Source of the DNA: an uncultured Prevotella sp.
GTDB taxonomy: Bacteria > Bacteroidota > Bacteroidia > Bacteroidales > Bacteroidaceae
Length of the DNA: 64,000 bases
Direction: 5' to 3'
Assembly: GCA_944320255.1 (NCBI GenBank)
Contig: CALUGU010000001.1
Span: 1 to 64,000, forward strand
Shown here: positions 25,309 through 33,124 of the stretch, one piece after another
How the letters are laid out: each line of letters opens with the position of its first letter
How positions within the stretch are numbered: the stretch's first letter is position 1
Notes under the pieces: model-generated
The model's database searches: none
What the model saw: only the letters and a program-made list of their open reading frames with translations
What the model was told of the DNA's origin: nothing
Program-made: the position numbers and the translations under genes

Positions 25309-26337
25309 TCAATAATAAACTGAATTATAATATTTTTTCATTCTCAAACCGTACTTGACGTGAAACCTCTTGCCAATATCTGAATAATCGCCAAGCAAAT
25401 TCTTGCATCTAAGATAAAGCATGTTTATTCCTGCTTTACGGACAAAGGGCAGCGTGGCGTTGATGCGTGGGTTTATCTCAAGCAATACTACATCATTGTT
25501 TTTCAACAACTTGAAATCGAAACAGGCGTTGCCGTCGATGTTCAATTCATTGCAGATTTTCTTGGTTATTCGGTATGCCTTTTCGTTACGTAAAATCTCA
25601 CCGCTCATTATTGCTCCGTAAGACATAGTATGTCCTACGTAGCCGCAAATGTGCGTAACTTCCCCGTTGACGGCAAGCACGCTGACGGAATAGTCTTTAC
25701 CTTCAATATATTCTTGTAGGATTATCTCATATTTGCCTTCTTGCAGGATGTGGAATAAATCCAAATACGATATGTACCTGTTCTCGCCATACTTATTGAA
25801 CAACGAAACGTCATACGACTTTGCCGTGTCAACTATCGCAAAGCCATTCCCTCCGCAATGGTCTGATAATTTGCAACAATACGTTTTATGGAAAATCCCA
25901 GTAGCAAATTTATCAACATCATCCATCGTTTGTGGAATGGTTTGGTATGGCATATACATGTCGTATTTTTCATACAACTTGATTTTATAGTTGGCCACGG
26001 AGATACATTCAGGGGGTGCGATAGACACCTTAATTCCTTTATTCTCGAAAAACTTTCTATGCTTGGCCATAAAGTCAAGTTCCAGTGTGACGGTTGGAAT
26101 TATTATATCTATATTCTTTTGTTCGCAGATTTTCAAAATCGAATACAGGTAAGTATCATCAGATATAGGCGGAACTACATACGCTCCATCAACAAAGCTG
26201 CGCAAAGGCAGATTATCCTCATTGCAGTTAGTGGCGTACACTTTCACATTTGCACAATCTTCATTATCGCGCAAACTCTCGATTTGTTCATGGATAAGCC
26301 TGGAACAACACGTAAACAAGACATTGAAATCTCTCAT
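25309..26337 (-). CDS. ATP-grasp ligase
   Basis: This 342-residue enzyme has the ATP-grasp layout of carbamoyl-phosphate-synthase-like amide/ester ligases. An N-terminal pre-ATP domain (DIIIPTVTLELDFMAKHRKF) leads to the ATP-grasp core (LQEYIEGKDYSVSVLAVNGE), then NACFDFKLLKNNDVVLLEIN and PRIN with the metal-binding E-x-N. Such enzymes couple a carboxylate to an amine, hydroxyl or thiol using ATP. The start at 26337 gives a 4-bp ATGA overlap with the ParB-like gene, a sign of tight coupling. The substrate is unknown; an amino-acid or acyl decoration of a sugar or base is the working idea. Confidence 0.8.
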   Translation of the reverse strand: MRDFNVLFTCCSRLIHEQIESLRDNEDCANVKVYATNCNEDNLPLRSFVDGAYVVPPISDDTYLYSILKICEQKNIDIIIPTVTLELDFMAKHRKFFENKGIKVSIAPPECISVANYKIKLYEKYDMYMPYQTIPQTMDDVDKFATGIFHKTYCCKLSDHCGGNGFAIVDTAKSYDVSLFNKYGENRYISYLDLFHILQEGKYEIILQEYIEGKDYSVSVLAVNGEVTHICGYVGHTMSYGAIMSGEILRNEKAYRITKKICNELNIDGNACFDFKLLKNNDVVLLEINPRINATLPFVRKAGINMLYLRCKNLLGDYSDIGKRFHVKYGLRMKKYYNSVYY

Positions 26338-26951
26338 GGCTTCTTTGGTTTTATTTGTGCTTTGATTTGGTCGTACCATATTGCACGGCACTCGATTTTA
26401 CGGTCTTTCGTAGAAGTCTTGGCAACAAGGACTTTCTTGTCTTCTATTCCTAATGAACGCACAAGATTGTTGTAGTCAACCTCATTACGGCATACAATCA
26501 TCACATAATCGTACTTTTCATATCGGATAAGCTCCATGTCCTTGATTTTGGTTTCTTTCTGTTTCAGCTTGGAAAAGTCAGCACCTAAATCAACAACGTG
26601 CAAATCGCCAACCCAATCAGCAAGTTTCTTCATGTCAAACTCACCGGCATGGGTGTTGGCTTTTACATTTATGGCCTTTTTCTCGCTTTCAGAATAACCT
26701 ACGAGCTTCTTACACAATACTTTCCTTTGAGGGTCAAGGCTGTTTAGTATCTTGCACCTTTGGTTGCCACTGATTATGTTCAAGTCCTCGTCAATGACAA
26801 TTACGCCAAAATCACCAAGCCTTTCAAGGCTGTCCTCAAGGGCTTGGCGGTTCTTTGCGGTCAAAGGCTTGCGCGGATTTGGGAAGCCGTGATTAAGCTC
26901 CGACACTGCATATTCGCAGACTTCTATATGTTTTTGTACATTTCCTTCCAT
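26334..26951 (-). CDS. ParB/sulfiredoxin-fold protein
   Basis: The protein has 205 residues. The N-terminal domain has the ParB/Srx catalytic loop GNQR at residues 62-65, preceded by LEDSLERLGDFGVIVIDEDL. This is the pattern of ParB-like nucleotidases and kinases rather than of chromosome-partition ParB, which has long helix-turn-helix regions. The C-terminal half is unlike ParB (YEKYDYVMIVCRNEVDYNNL). ParB-like proteins recur in phage DNA-hypermodification cassettes, and some ParB-fold enzymes phosphorylate small molecules. It sits between the GNAT and ATP-grasp genes with overlaps on both sides. Confidence 0.72.
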   Translation of the reverse strand: MEGNVQKHIEVCEYAVSELNHGFPNPRKPLTAKNRQALEDSLERLGDFGVIVIDEDLNIISGNQRCKILNSLDPQRKVLCKKLVGYSESEKKAINVKANTHAGEFDMKKLADWVGDLHVVDLGADFSKLKQKETKIKDMELIRYEKYDYVMIVCRNEVDYNNLVRSLGIEDKKVLVAKTSTKDRKIECRAIWYDQIKAQIKPKKP

Positions 26952-27424
26952 ACCGTCTTTGTCATTTCTAATCTGTGAACATTGGTGTTTGTACATGACA
27001 AACCTACGCTGTAAAACCCTAAACTCCTTGCGACACGGAAAGATGCGATGTTGTCGGAATTAGCCCAAATGTAGAGCAAGTCAAGCGACAATTCCTCGAA
27101 ACCTATTTCCATTACTTCTTGGACTGCGAACTTGCAGATACCTTTATTCCACAAATCTTTTCTAAGGATATAATAACCAATGGCGGCAGTGCCATATCCT
27201 ATTTGTTTCAATGTCACGGCTCCTACTGCGATGCCGTCAACCATTATTGCATAGGTACGGTTTTTCTTGTCCTGCGCCCTGAATATGTAGCATTGCTCTT
27301 CTGACTGCAAGGTGGCTGGCAACGGCGTGTCGCACTGGGTGTATTTCCACAATGTTTCATCATTGCGGAGCTTCCACGTGTCTTTTGCGTGCTTCCTGTC
27401 TATTGGTTCAATGGTTACTAACAT
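26924..27424 (-). CDS. GNAT-family N-acetyltransferase
   Basis: This 166-residue protein is a single GNAT domain. The start at 27424 (MLVTIEPIDRKHAKDTWKLR) has a strong GGAGGAG ribosome site upstream, unusual in this phage. Features are the beta strands AIMVDGIAVGAVTLK and AAIGYYILRKDLWNKGICKF around the acetyl-CoA site, and the C-terminal NIASFRVARSLGFYSVG (the N-x-x-S..-A-x-x-x-G-F signature of RimJ/RimL-like members). Acetylation of an amino sugar or other small molecule in this cassette is an inference. Confidence 0.82.
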   Translation of the reverse strand: MLVTIEPIDRKHAKDTWKLRNDETLWKYTQCDTPLPATLQSEEQCYIFRAQDKKNRTYAIMVDGIAVGAVTLKQIGYGTAAIGYYILRKDLWNKGICKFAVQEVMEIGFEELSLDLLYIWANSDNIASFRVARSLGFYSVGLSCTNTNVHRLEMTKTVWKEMYKNI

Positions 27425-28527
27425 TTGCTCTCCTCCTTCCATAATTTCATAGCTGACAATATCGTATCGTCCATATCGTAATATTTGTATTCTGCAAGCC
27501 TACCTCCTATAATGACATTTGAATGTTTTTCAAGTTCTTTCAGATAGGCAGAGTGCAAGGCTTCGCTTTCAGGTATATTTACAGGGTAGTACGCTTCTTT
27601 TTCATCCATACCGGCATAACCGTCAGGATATTCAAAACTTACCAACGTAAAATCGTCATGACTGCAAGCGTAATCAAAATACTTATGCTCTATGGAACGT
27701 GTAAAGGGCACATCGGCTTCAGTGTTGTTCACTACTGCGCATTCCTGGAAAAACTTGGTGTTATACTCTCTCAATTTGAATTTCAGGCTTCTATATGGCA
27801 ATACTCCATACTTGTAATCAAACAGACTGTCAATCCTGCCTGTATAAACAATCTTGTTGGCTTCTGCTTGTAGAGAATGCTTTTCTTTGTTGAAATCAAC
27901 ACCTAAAACTACGTGTGAGCCTTCAAGAAGTTTTGATGTTAGGAAGTTGTAGCCCCCGGCAGGAATGAACTGGTAGAGGTCGTTATAATAATTATTATCA
28001 TACGTAAACCTTACAGGTATGCGAGAGATAATCGAGGCTGGGAGTTCCGTGCATTTCATACCCCATTGCTTTTCTGTGTACCCTTTTATAAGGGTTTTAT
28101 AAATATCTCTTCCGACAATGGATATGGCCTTGTCTTCAAGATTGCGGATTTCTTTTACACATTGGCTTTGCTCTTTGATTATACTTTTTACATCCTCAAC
28201 GGTGGAAACTCCCCACATTTGCCTAAACGTGTTCATATTGAACGGCAGACTGAACGTATTTTCATTATATCTGGCAAGCGGCCTGTTGATGAAAGGATGT
28301 ATTTCAACAAGCGACTTGACAAAATCATAAACATTACGGTTAGATGTGTGGAAAATATGGGGACCATATCTGTGTACTGTTATTCCTGAAACATTTTCAC
28401 AGAACAAGTTGCCTCCTGTGTGGCTCCTGCGCTCGACAACGAGGCAACGTTTGCCTGCCTTAGTTGCAAGGTGGGCAAACGTTGAGCCGAACAATCCGGC
28501 ACCTACTATCAAGTAATCGTATTTCAT
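27418..28527 (-). CDS. glf: UDP-galactopyranose mutase
   Basis: This 369-residue flavoenzyme converts UDP-galactopyranose into UDP-galactofuranose, the donor for galactofuranosyl transfer. The FAD-binding GAGLFGS is at 9-15, HTGGN at 36-40 and the active-site loop YGPHIFHTS at 54-62. YTEKQWGMKCTELPASIISR and IPAGGYNFL follow as in bacterial Glf. Length is normal. It is the first gene after the promoter at 28546-28576 and so heads the modification-terminase operon. Host glf genes usually sit in polysaccharide loci, so its place in a phage late operon is noteworthy. Confidence 0.93.
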   Translation of the reverse strand: MKYDYLIVGAGLFGSTFAHLATKAGKRCLVVERRSHTGGNLFCENVSGITVHRYGPHIFHTSNRNVYDFVKSLVEIHPFINRPLARYNENTFSLPFNMNTFRQMWGVSTVEDVKSIIKEQSQCVKEIRNLEDKAISIVGRDIYKTLIKGYTEKQWGMKCTELPASIISRIPVRFTYDNNYYNDLYQFIPAGGYNFLTSKLLEGSHVVLGVDFNKEKHSLQAEANKIVYTGRIDSLFDYKYGVLPYRSLKFKLREYNTKFFQECAVVNNTEADVPFTRSIEHKYFDYACSHDDFTLVSFEYPDGYAGMDEKEAYYPVNIPESEALHSAYLKELEKHSNVIIGGRLAEYKYYDMDDTILSAMKLWKEESKC

Positions 28528-28545
28528 ATCTTTGCAGCTTTGCTA

Positions 28546-28576
28546 CAAAGATACTTAAAATATTTTGTTGAACAAA
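28546..28576 (-). promoter_or_regulatory. Palindromic promoter for the glf-terL operon
   Basis: On the minus strand TTTG (28573-28576), 19 bp and TATCTTTG (28546-28553), with the shared spacer palindrome TTTGTTCAACAAA. Expected start of transcription is near 28539, giving a short leader before the glf ATG at 28527. Confidence 0.85.
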
Positions 28577-28593
28577 TTATTTCAACTCAATTA

Positions 28594-28998
28594 TTATATT
28601 TCTTTCAGTGCCTTGTTGATTTCTTCAACTATAAAGCATAATAGATACGCTTGCGGTTCATCGTTTTCAGTACTAAGCGCAATGTCAAGGTGCCGAAATA
28701 TGGCATTTGTAGCGTGTACAGCTTCATGGGCGATTGTTCAACAAGTGATACTCTCTGTGTTATGAAACCATAATAGAACACCTAACAATCCTGTTTCTTT
28801 GTTGGACATGGCATTGGAGAAAGTAACAGCATAGCTGTTTTCGATGATGTGCGGCTCTACATAAAGAGGGTCTCCGTCCTTGTCGTTGAACTTATCTGCT
28901 ATATCCTGCCTGTCACCACCAATGCAAATGAAGATGCGCCTTGGATAAATCACAGGGTCGATGTCTTTGAATATGAATTTTGCTTTTTCTTGTTCCAT
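28594..28998 (-). pseudogene. HExxH metalloprotease-like phage gene with an in-frame TGA
   Basis: The frame runs 86 codons from MEQEKAKFIFKDIDPVIYPR, meets TGA at 28738-28740, and then continues open in the same frame for 47 codons to a TAA at 28594. The second part contains the zincin motif HEAVH and the conserved phrase ENDEPQAYLLC, so both parts clearly form one protein. The codon before TIAHEAVHA is often Gly in such proteins, and GGA to TGA would be a single change. It is either a recent nonsense mutation, a sequencing error or recoding. Other genes here use TGA as a normal stop, so genome-wide recoding is unlikely. Confidence 0.75.
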
Positions 28999-29030
28999 TT
29001 TTCTTGCTTTTTCTTGACATGATGTTGGAT

Positions 29031-29303
29031 TTATCGTTTTAGAAAGGCATGGAGCACAAACAGTCCATTGAAAGATTGGAGCGTGCTTATGTATTCCAAA
29101 TTGTCACTGTCTTGGATTTCATGCCCTGTACCGATTATCCGTATGGTTACGGCTATGTCGTTTGGTGCGGTAGGATTTACCAATGCCCACAGGCACGGTC
29201 TGTCTTTTTGCGCCTGTACCGTCAGTATCTTTGCGCCTGTCGGCAACATGACAACTTGCTCGTCTTGTACTTCGAGCGGATATTTGTAAATCTTCTTTTT
29301 CAT
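29031..29303 (-). CDS. Conserved phage hypothetical (DUF7352-like)
   Basis: This 90-residue protein begins MKKKIYKYPLEVQDEQVVML, followed by PTGAKILTVQAQKDRPCLWA and ending with GLFVLHAFLKR. The all-beta pattern, with its 'YP L....Q.v.mP.gAkil.vq.q.....lWalv', is widespread in Bacteroidales prophages. Function unknown. First small gene of the accessory run, 28 bp upstream of the interrupted peptidase gene. Confidence 0.7.
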   Translation of the reverse strand: MKKKIYKYPLEVQDEQVVMLPTGAKILTVQAQKDRPCLWALVNPTAPNDIAVTIRIIGTGHEIQDSDNLEYISTLQSFNGLFVLHAFLKR

Positions 29304-29314
29304 TTCTCGTTTAT

Positions 29315-29866
29315 TTAGTATTTCTTGTTACCGTGTTTCCAATCCCTAAGTTTGTTATAGCGCATCTTCTGCTCTACGAAGAAGTCGATGTCGATGCTGT
29401 TGAAAGAGCACCAGGCCAAGGTGTACGCCATGACGTCGGCTATCTTGCACCTTAACGGAATGATGGCCGTCACGTGGCAGCACAGGGCGTAGCATAACCT
29501 TGCGAGGCTGTAGTCGCGGACGTGGAAGGTCTGCGTCCCTTCTGTCACGCCGTCAAGGCTGACGCCGCACAGCGCGGCGAGGTCGAGGCAGCGTATGATG
29601 ATGTCGGCAAGCTCGCACTCCACCGTGCCGTCGATATGTTCCGCGAACGCCGTCATAAACCAATCGTCGCCGGTGCGCTCAATCGCCGCCATGCACTCCT
29701 TGAAGCGTGCGGTGTCTGCGTGCATGTCCTTGCGGTCTGCCTGCACGGCCTCCGCTATCTCGGTTATGATAAGCATCAAATAAGTTTCGTCCGGCAGTTC
29801 GATGTCGTGCCAGCCGTGCGCCTTTGCGGTTGCGAAGGCTTCTTGTGATAGTTTGTCAAAATTCAT
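29315..29866 (-). CDS. MazG-like nucleotide pyrophosphohydrolase
   Basis: This 183-residue, all-alpha protein has a MazG-type motif pair: ITEIAEAVQADRKD (ExxE) and, some 45 residues on, ECELADIIIRCLD (ExxD), expected to bind Mg2+ and hydrolyse NTPs or dNTPs. A phage MazG may clean up modified or host nucleotides, which is relevant if this phage makes modified DNA. The start at 29866 follows a repeat-rich leader. Confidence 0.75.
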   Translation of the reverse strand: MNFDKLSQEAFATAKAHGWHDIELPDETYLMLIITEIAEAVQADRKDMHADTARFKECMAAIERTGDDWFMTAFAEHIDGTVECELADIIIRCLDLAALCGVSLDGVTEGTQTFHVRDYSLARLCYALCCHVTAIIPLRCKIADVMAYTLAWCSFNSIDIDFFVEQKMRYNKLRDWKHGNKKY

Positions 29867-29873
29867 ATTCAGT

Positions 29874-29985
29874 CATTTTTTTAGTCGTTTCGATGGTCGT
29901 TTTAGTCGGTTTTTAGTCATTTTAGTCGGTTTCATAGTCGGTTTGGCTATTAAAGCGACTAAAAAGCGACTAAAGTCCCGTCAAT
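29874..29985. repeat. Cluster of TAGTCGGTTT-type short repeats
   Basis: In about 110 bp there are seven or eight copies of a (T)AGTCG/GGTCG-plus-T-run element on the plus strand. AGCGACTAAA occurs twice in opposite orientation at 29956-29976. Those two inverted copies can pair with the upstream ones to form hairpins. It lies in the gap between the MazG-like gene and the 131-residue gene. The element resembles the iterons at 50.1-50.6 kb. Confidence 0.6.
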
Positions 29986-29992
29986 TATTCCG

Positions 29993-30388
29993 TCACTTGG
30001 CATTTCCATCTTCTTTGTTTGTCTTTACGTTTTCAATGCACCAGCAGAGCATTTCGTATGCGGCATCAATCATTTCCTCATTGTGAAATGCGACAATCGG
30101 GTCGCCTTCGTATATGGCATATTGGAACATACATTCACAACCGTTGAAAGTTATAAGCAGCCTGTTCCAATTCACGGAGCCGGGCAGAAGCTCAAGCACG
30201 TCCTGCAAGGTGTAGGCGGGTAGCATTCCGCAACTTTCGTCAATAACCTCCATTGCGTTCTCCTTCGTGGTAACGAAGTTATTTTCGTGACCAACTTCGT
30301 AAACTACCCAATATAGCATTGTTTCTTTCAGTTCCAGCCCCAGCTCTTGCAGGTGCTGCATTTGCTTTATATCCAAAACTTGCTTCAT
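29993..30388 (-). CDS. Conserved Bacteroidales phage hypothetical
   Basis: This 131-residue protein begins MKQVLDIKQMQHLQELGLEL, a phrase that recurs at the start of many Bacteroidales phage proteins. It continues with the typical DVLELLPGSV and a Cys/Met-rich C-terminus. Probably a small alpha/beta protein. No function known. Confidence 0.7.
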   Translation of the reverse strand: MKQVLDIKQMQHLQELGLELKETMLYWVVYEVGHENNFVTTKENAMEVIDESCGMLPAYTLQDVLELLPGSVNWNRLLITFNGCECMFQYAIYEGDPIVAFHNEEMIDAAYEMLCWCIENVKTNKEDGNAK

Positions 30389-30389
30389 A

Positions 30390-30539
30390 TTATTCCTCCC
30401 ATTTAATTATAAGTAATAATGAAAGTACCAACACAATTATAAGCCACACAATAGGTGGCGTATATGTTTCTATCAAAGCAGCAATAAATGTTCCTATCAA
30501 TACTCCAATAAGTATATTTAACCTCTTTTTGTTTATCAT
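30390..30539 (-). CDS. Small two-helix membrane protein
   Basis: This 49-codon gene fits exactly between its neighbours: its ATG overlaps the upstream stop region and it ends 1 bp before the next start. It has a basic N-terminus (MINKKRLN) and two hydrophobic segments (ILIGVLIGTFIAALI and IVWLIIVLVLSLLLII). Size and topology are compatible with a small holin, but no lysin is adjacent, so a generic inner-membrane protein is the safer call. Confidence 0.6.
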   Translation of the reverse strand: MINKKRLNILIGVLIGTFIAALIETYTPPIVWLIIVLVLSLLLIIKWEE

Positions 30540-30922
30540 TCCTTCCACGTTATCTTTATCGGCTCTCCGCTGTCCTCGCAGGTGAGTGTCGGCGACGAAT
30601 ATACGTTCTTGTAATTGTTTGCCAACATGTACTTATGCAGCATCTCACGGTACAAATAGTACGTTTGTGCTATCATCCTGCGCTGCGCCTCGTCGGGGCA
30701 GCCGTTGCCCGCCCAGTCGTAGTCCCTGCCTAATTTAAGTTCGGGCGTGACAAAGGGCTTTACCCATTCAAGCCTGTGCCTTGCCTCATTGCGCTTTTCA
30801 AGCACTGACGTTGCGTTGCGTAGCTCCGTGTCGCCGCAGAGGAAGCGGTGGATGTCCTCGACGCAGGAGCTGACGAGCATCAGCTGCTCCTCGTTGAGGG
30901 TGATGGTGTATTTCCTGCTCAT
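30536..30922 (-). CDS. Conserved phage hypothetical
   Basis: This 128-residue protein is of a kind common in Bacteroidales prophages: TITLNEEQLMLVSSCVEDIH at the start and DYDWAGNGCPDEAQRRMIAQ in the middle. The helical N-terminus plus 'YxLYREMLHKY' suggests a small helical bundle. No function known. ATGA overlap with both neighbours. Confidence 0.68.
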   Translation of the reverse strand: MSRKYTITLNEEQLMLVSSCVEDIHRFLCGDTELRNATSVLEKRNEARHRLEWVKPFVTPELKLGRDYDWAGNGCPDEAQRRMIAQTYYLYREMLHKYMLANNYKNVYSSPTLTCEDSGEPIKITWKE

Positions 30923-31149
30923 TCTTCTTTCTCCTTTTCATTAAATACATAAAACATGATTGATTTGGTGCTGTCGTTAGTTTCCACCCTGTACGTCTTT
31001 CCTTCGTATTGAAAGAGGGAAACGTAGCAATAGGTCTTGCCACCGTTGGAAATCTTGCCTTGCGCAATAACGGATGAAATCAATTTCATCACGATATTGT
31101 CAGGGATGTCGGCTTCGGTCTTTATCCTGATTTCCTTGTTCAGCCTCAT
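30919..31149 (-). CDS. Small phage hypothetical
   Basis: This 76-residue protein starts at 31149 (MRLNKEIRIKTEADIPDNIV) with a GGAGAAAG ribosome site. Beta-rich (GKTYCYVSLFQYEGKTYRVE). The longer frame to 31206 is rejected because it would run through the overlapping 34-codon gene. Unrecognised. Confidence 0.6.
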   Translation of the reverse strand: MRLNKEIRIKTEADIPDNIVMKLISSVIAQGKISNGGKTYCYVSLFQYEGKTYRVETNDSTKSIMFYVFNEKEKEE

Positions 31150-31250
31150 TCTTCTTTCTCCTTTCTTCCTGTGAATTTTCCGACCTCGAACCACGCCCAG
31201 CCCCAAAAGAGGTTGAGCGCGGTGAGGATGATGATGTCTAAGGTTGTCAT
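31146..31250 (-). CDS. Very small single-helix membrane protein
   Basis: These 34 codons (MTTLDIIILTALNLFWGWAW, then FEVGKFTGRKEKEE) run from 31250 to a TGA that overlaps the next start by 4 bp. A single hydrophobic helix with a charged tail. The tight coupling on both sides supports it as real. Confidence 0.55.
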   Translation of the reverse strand: MTTLDIIILTALNLFWGWAWFEVGKFTGRKEKEE

Positions 31251-31254
31251 AATG

Positions 31255-32196
31255 TTATGGTATTATTACGTTGTTCTTATTCCAAGAGAGCGATATGCTG
31301 CCGTCAACAAGGCACTTGAACGTGTTTATCTTCCTGTTCTTGATGTCGTTCTCGCAGACCTGCTCGGCAACCTTGCTGCCGATGTTCCAGTTTATGATTA
31401 TCGGCACAGGCGTGGGTATGAGCAGATAGCGGACGAAGCCTAAAGTCTGGTCGTTGCGGATTATCGTGTAATCCGTGAAATAATATCTAACAAGACACTT
31501 GAAAATATCCTCGTATTCATCATCTGACAAGATAAGGTCGAGGGCGTCATTGACATCATTGACGCTAAAGCTGTCTTTGGGGATGATGTTTGATATTCGT
31601 ATCTCGTCGGCAAACTCCGACACTATACGGATATGCTCCAAGAGTTCGGAATACTCGTCGAGGTTGCCACGCCAAATATTTGTGTTTATGCGGATTTTTA
31701 TTTTAGGATTGACGTTTTTAATATCGAAACAGATTTCCCTAAGCTCGTCATAGCTCATAAAATCCTGTCCGTTGTGGCATGATATGTTAATGCCTTGTAT
31801 GCCGTTGTCAGGGTCAAACAGGTCTCTTAGGTAATCAAAACCGTCTTTCAGTGCAATGCCGTTGGTGGTGAGGCGCAGCATTTCAAGTCCTGTTTCTTTC
31901 CTTAGCCGTGACACAAATTCTAATATGCGGCGATGGAGCAAAGGCTCTCCGCCTAAGACAATAGCCTCTTTGACGTGGTATCTGTCAACAAGCGTCCTGA
32001 TGTTTGCGACCGCCCTGTCAACGCGAATGTTCAAGCGGCGGTCTGTTTTGGAGTTGATGCAGTAAGGACACGCCTTTTGGCAGTTGTTTGTGGCCACTAT
32101 GGAGAGGTAGGCGTTGTCTGACACCATTCCTATATCTGTAAGATAATACTTGTTTGTCTTGAATATCTCAAGGCTGTCTGTTTGGATTATGCTCAT
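31255..32196 (-). CDS. Radical SAM protein
   Basis: This 313-residue protein carries the radical SAM cluster motif as Cys39, Cys43 and Cys46 (CQKACPYC) and the SAM-binding GGEP at 82-85. Next come the barrel strands LRLTTNG and INISCHNG. The C-terminal 60 residues contain two further Cys and a WNIGSKVAEQVCEN region, not a full SPASM set. It would generate a 5'-deoxyadenosyl radical for an unknown substrate. Radical SAM genes occur in some phage base-modification pathways, but this one is 3 kb away from the glf cassette and in a different operon. Confidence 0.85.
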   Translation of the reverse strand: MSIIQTDSLEIFKTNKYYLTDIGMVSDNAYLSIVATNNCQKACPYCINSKTDRRLNIRVDRAVANIRTLVDRYHVKEAIVLGGEPLLHRRILEFVSRLRKETGLEMLRLTTNGIALKDGFDYLRDLFDPDNGIQGINISCHNGQDFMSYDELREICFDIKNVNPKIKIRINTNIWRGNLDEYSELLEHIRIVSEFADEIRISNIIPKDSFSVNDVNDALDLILSDDEYEDIFKCLVRYYFTDYTIIRNDQTLGFVRYLLIPTPVPIIINWNIGSKVAEQVCENDIKNRKINTFKCLVDGSISLSWNKNNVIIP

Positions 32197-32320
32197 TGTT
32201 TTTGTCTTTAAGTTTGAATATTATTTCCATCAGTTGCTTGTTCTGCTCCTTGTACCGCTCGACCTCGTGTTGCAGGAAGTCGATCTCGTTGCACAGGGCT
32301 TCATGCTCGATGTCGGTCAT
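32168..32320 (-). CDS. Small coiled-coil protein
   Basis: This 50-codon gene overlaps the radical SAM start by 29 bp and the upstream gene by 4 bp. The product (MTDIEHEALCNEIDFLQHEV, then ERYKEQNKQLMEIIFKLK) is one heptad-patterned helix. Possibly a dimeric accessory protein. Confidence 0.55.
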   Translation of the reverse strand: MTDIEHEALCNEIDFLQHEVERYKEQNKQLMEIIFKLKDKNNEHNPNRQP

Positions 32321-33000
32321 TTTACCAGTTCAAAATCATAAACGAACACATAGGGATTCTCTTTCCACACGTCTTTTCTGCTCACCTTATTTATGAGGTG
32401 AGCAAAAGCTTCTTGCGGTGTATCATGCACATCCTTAACGCTTTTAACTTCAACTCCAGGAACATAATAATAGTTCTTGCAAGCAGGCGCATGCCATTTC
32501 TTTATTATGCCTTCTTTCAAACAACATTCGTCCGAGATGTCTTGGAGACGCTCTACACGAACATCTGTTATGCAGATTTGGTGAATCATCATATCTGCGG
32601 CAACGAACATTTTATTATTGAAGCCGGAATGCTCCATCCACGATATGTATTCAGAAGCCTTTTGCACATTCTTCTCGTAATGTGCGGCACAAGTCGCGTT
32701 ATTGCTATTTTCCAATTCCTCTGCAATAGAACAATAACTTTGCGCCACAGCAACCACTTCGCCTTTCCTATACCGTCTGCACGATTTGTCATATTCAGTC
32801 CCTGACACAAAGTTCATGTAACTACCAAACGGCTCATTAAAATCAACAGGGTTAAGACCGTAAGCGTAACCTTTCCAACAAATCCCACAATTATCCTTAT
32901 ACGTCGGTTGAGGAGTAATTATCTTCCTTGTCTGCGTCTTTCTGCCTTCAAGCACGGCTTTGGTGAGCAGAAATTCATCTGAGAACATTATCTTCTTCAT
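32317..33000 (-). CDS. ASCH/PUA-like phage protein
   Basis: This 227-residue protein starts KKIMFSDEFLLTKAVLEGRK and TQTRK, the signature opening of ASCH-domain phage proteins ('..f...l..aIleGrKTqTRR'). It then has EVVAVAQSYC and the C-terminal VWKENPYVFVYDFELV. ASCH domains are small beta-barrels thought to bind RNA or modified bases; some cleave them. Complete in length for this phage family. Confidence 0.75.
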   Translation of the reverse strand: MKKIMFSDEFLLTKAVLEGRKTQTRKIITPQPTYKDNCGICWKGYAYGLNPVDFNEPFGSYMNFVSGTEYDKSCRRYRKGEVVAVAQSYCSIAEELENSNNATCAAHYEKNVQKASEYISWMEHSGFNNKMFVAADMMIHQICITDVRVERLQDISDECCLKEGIIKKWHAPACKNYYYVPGVEVKSVKDVHDTPQEAFAHLINKVSRKDVWKENPYVFVYDFELVK

Positions 33001-33005
33001 AATCC

Positions 33006-33119
33006 TTACTTTTTAATCGCTCTTACAATATCCGCTATTCCGACTAAAACAATCCAAAGGATAAACACGAATCCCGCAAAGTGCCAAAAGTCATCCAATA
33101 TGTATCTGACAAAATCCAT
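33006..33119 (-). CDS. Very small membrane protein
   Basis: These 37 codons (MDFVRYILDDFWHFAGFVFI, then LWIVLVGIADIVRAIKK) form one long hydrophobic segment with a basic tail. It fits tightly between two phage genes. Unrecognised. Confidence 0.5.
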   Translation of the reverse strand: MDFVRYILDDFWHFAGFVFILWIVLVGIADIVRAIKK

Positions 33120-33124
33120 AATCC

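Noticed and set aside
26334..26951. Chromosome-partition ParB
   Set aside because: No ParA partner and no helix-turn-helix following the GNQR domain; the setting is a biosynthetic cassette.
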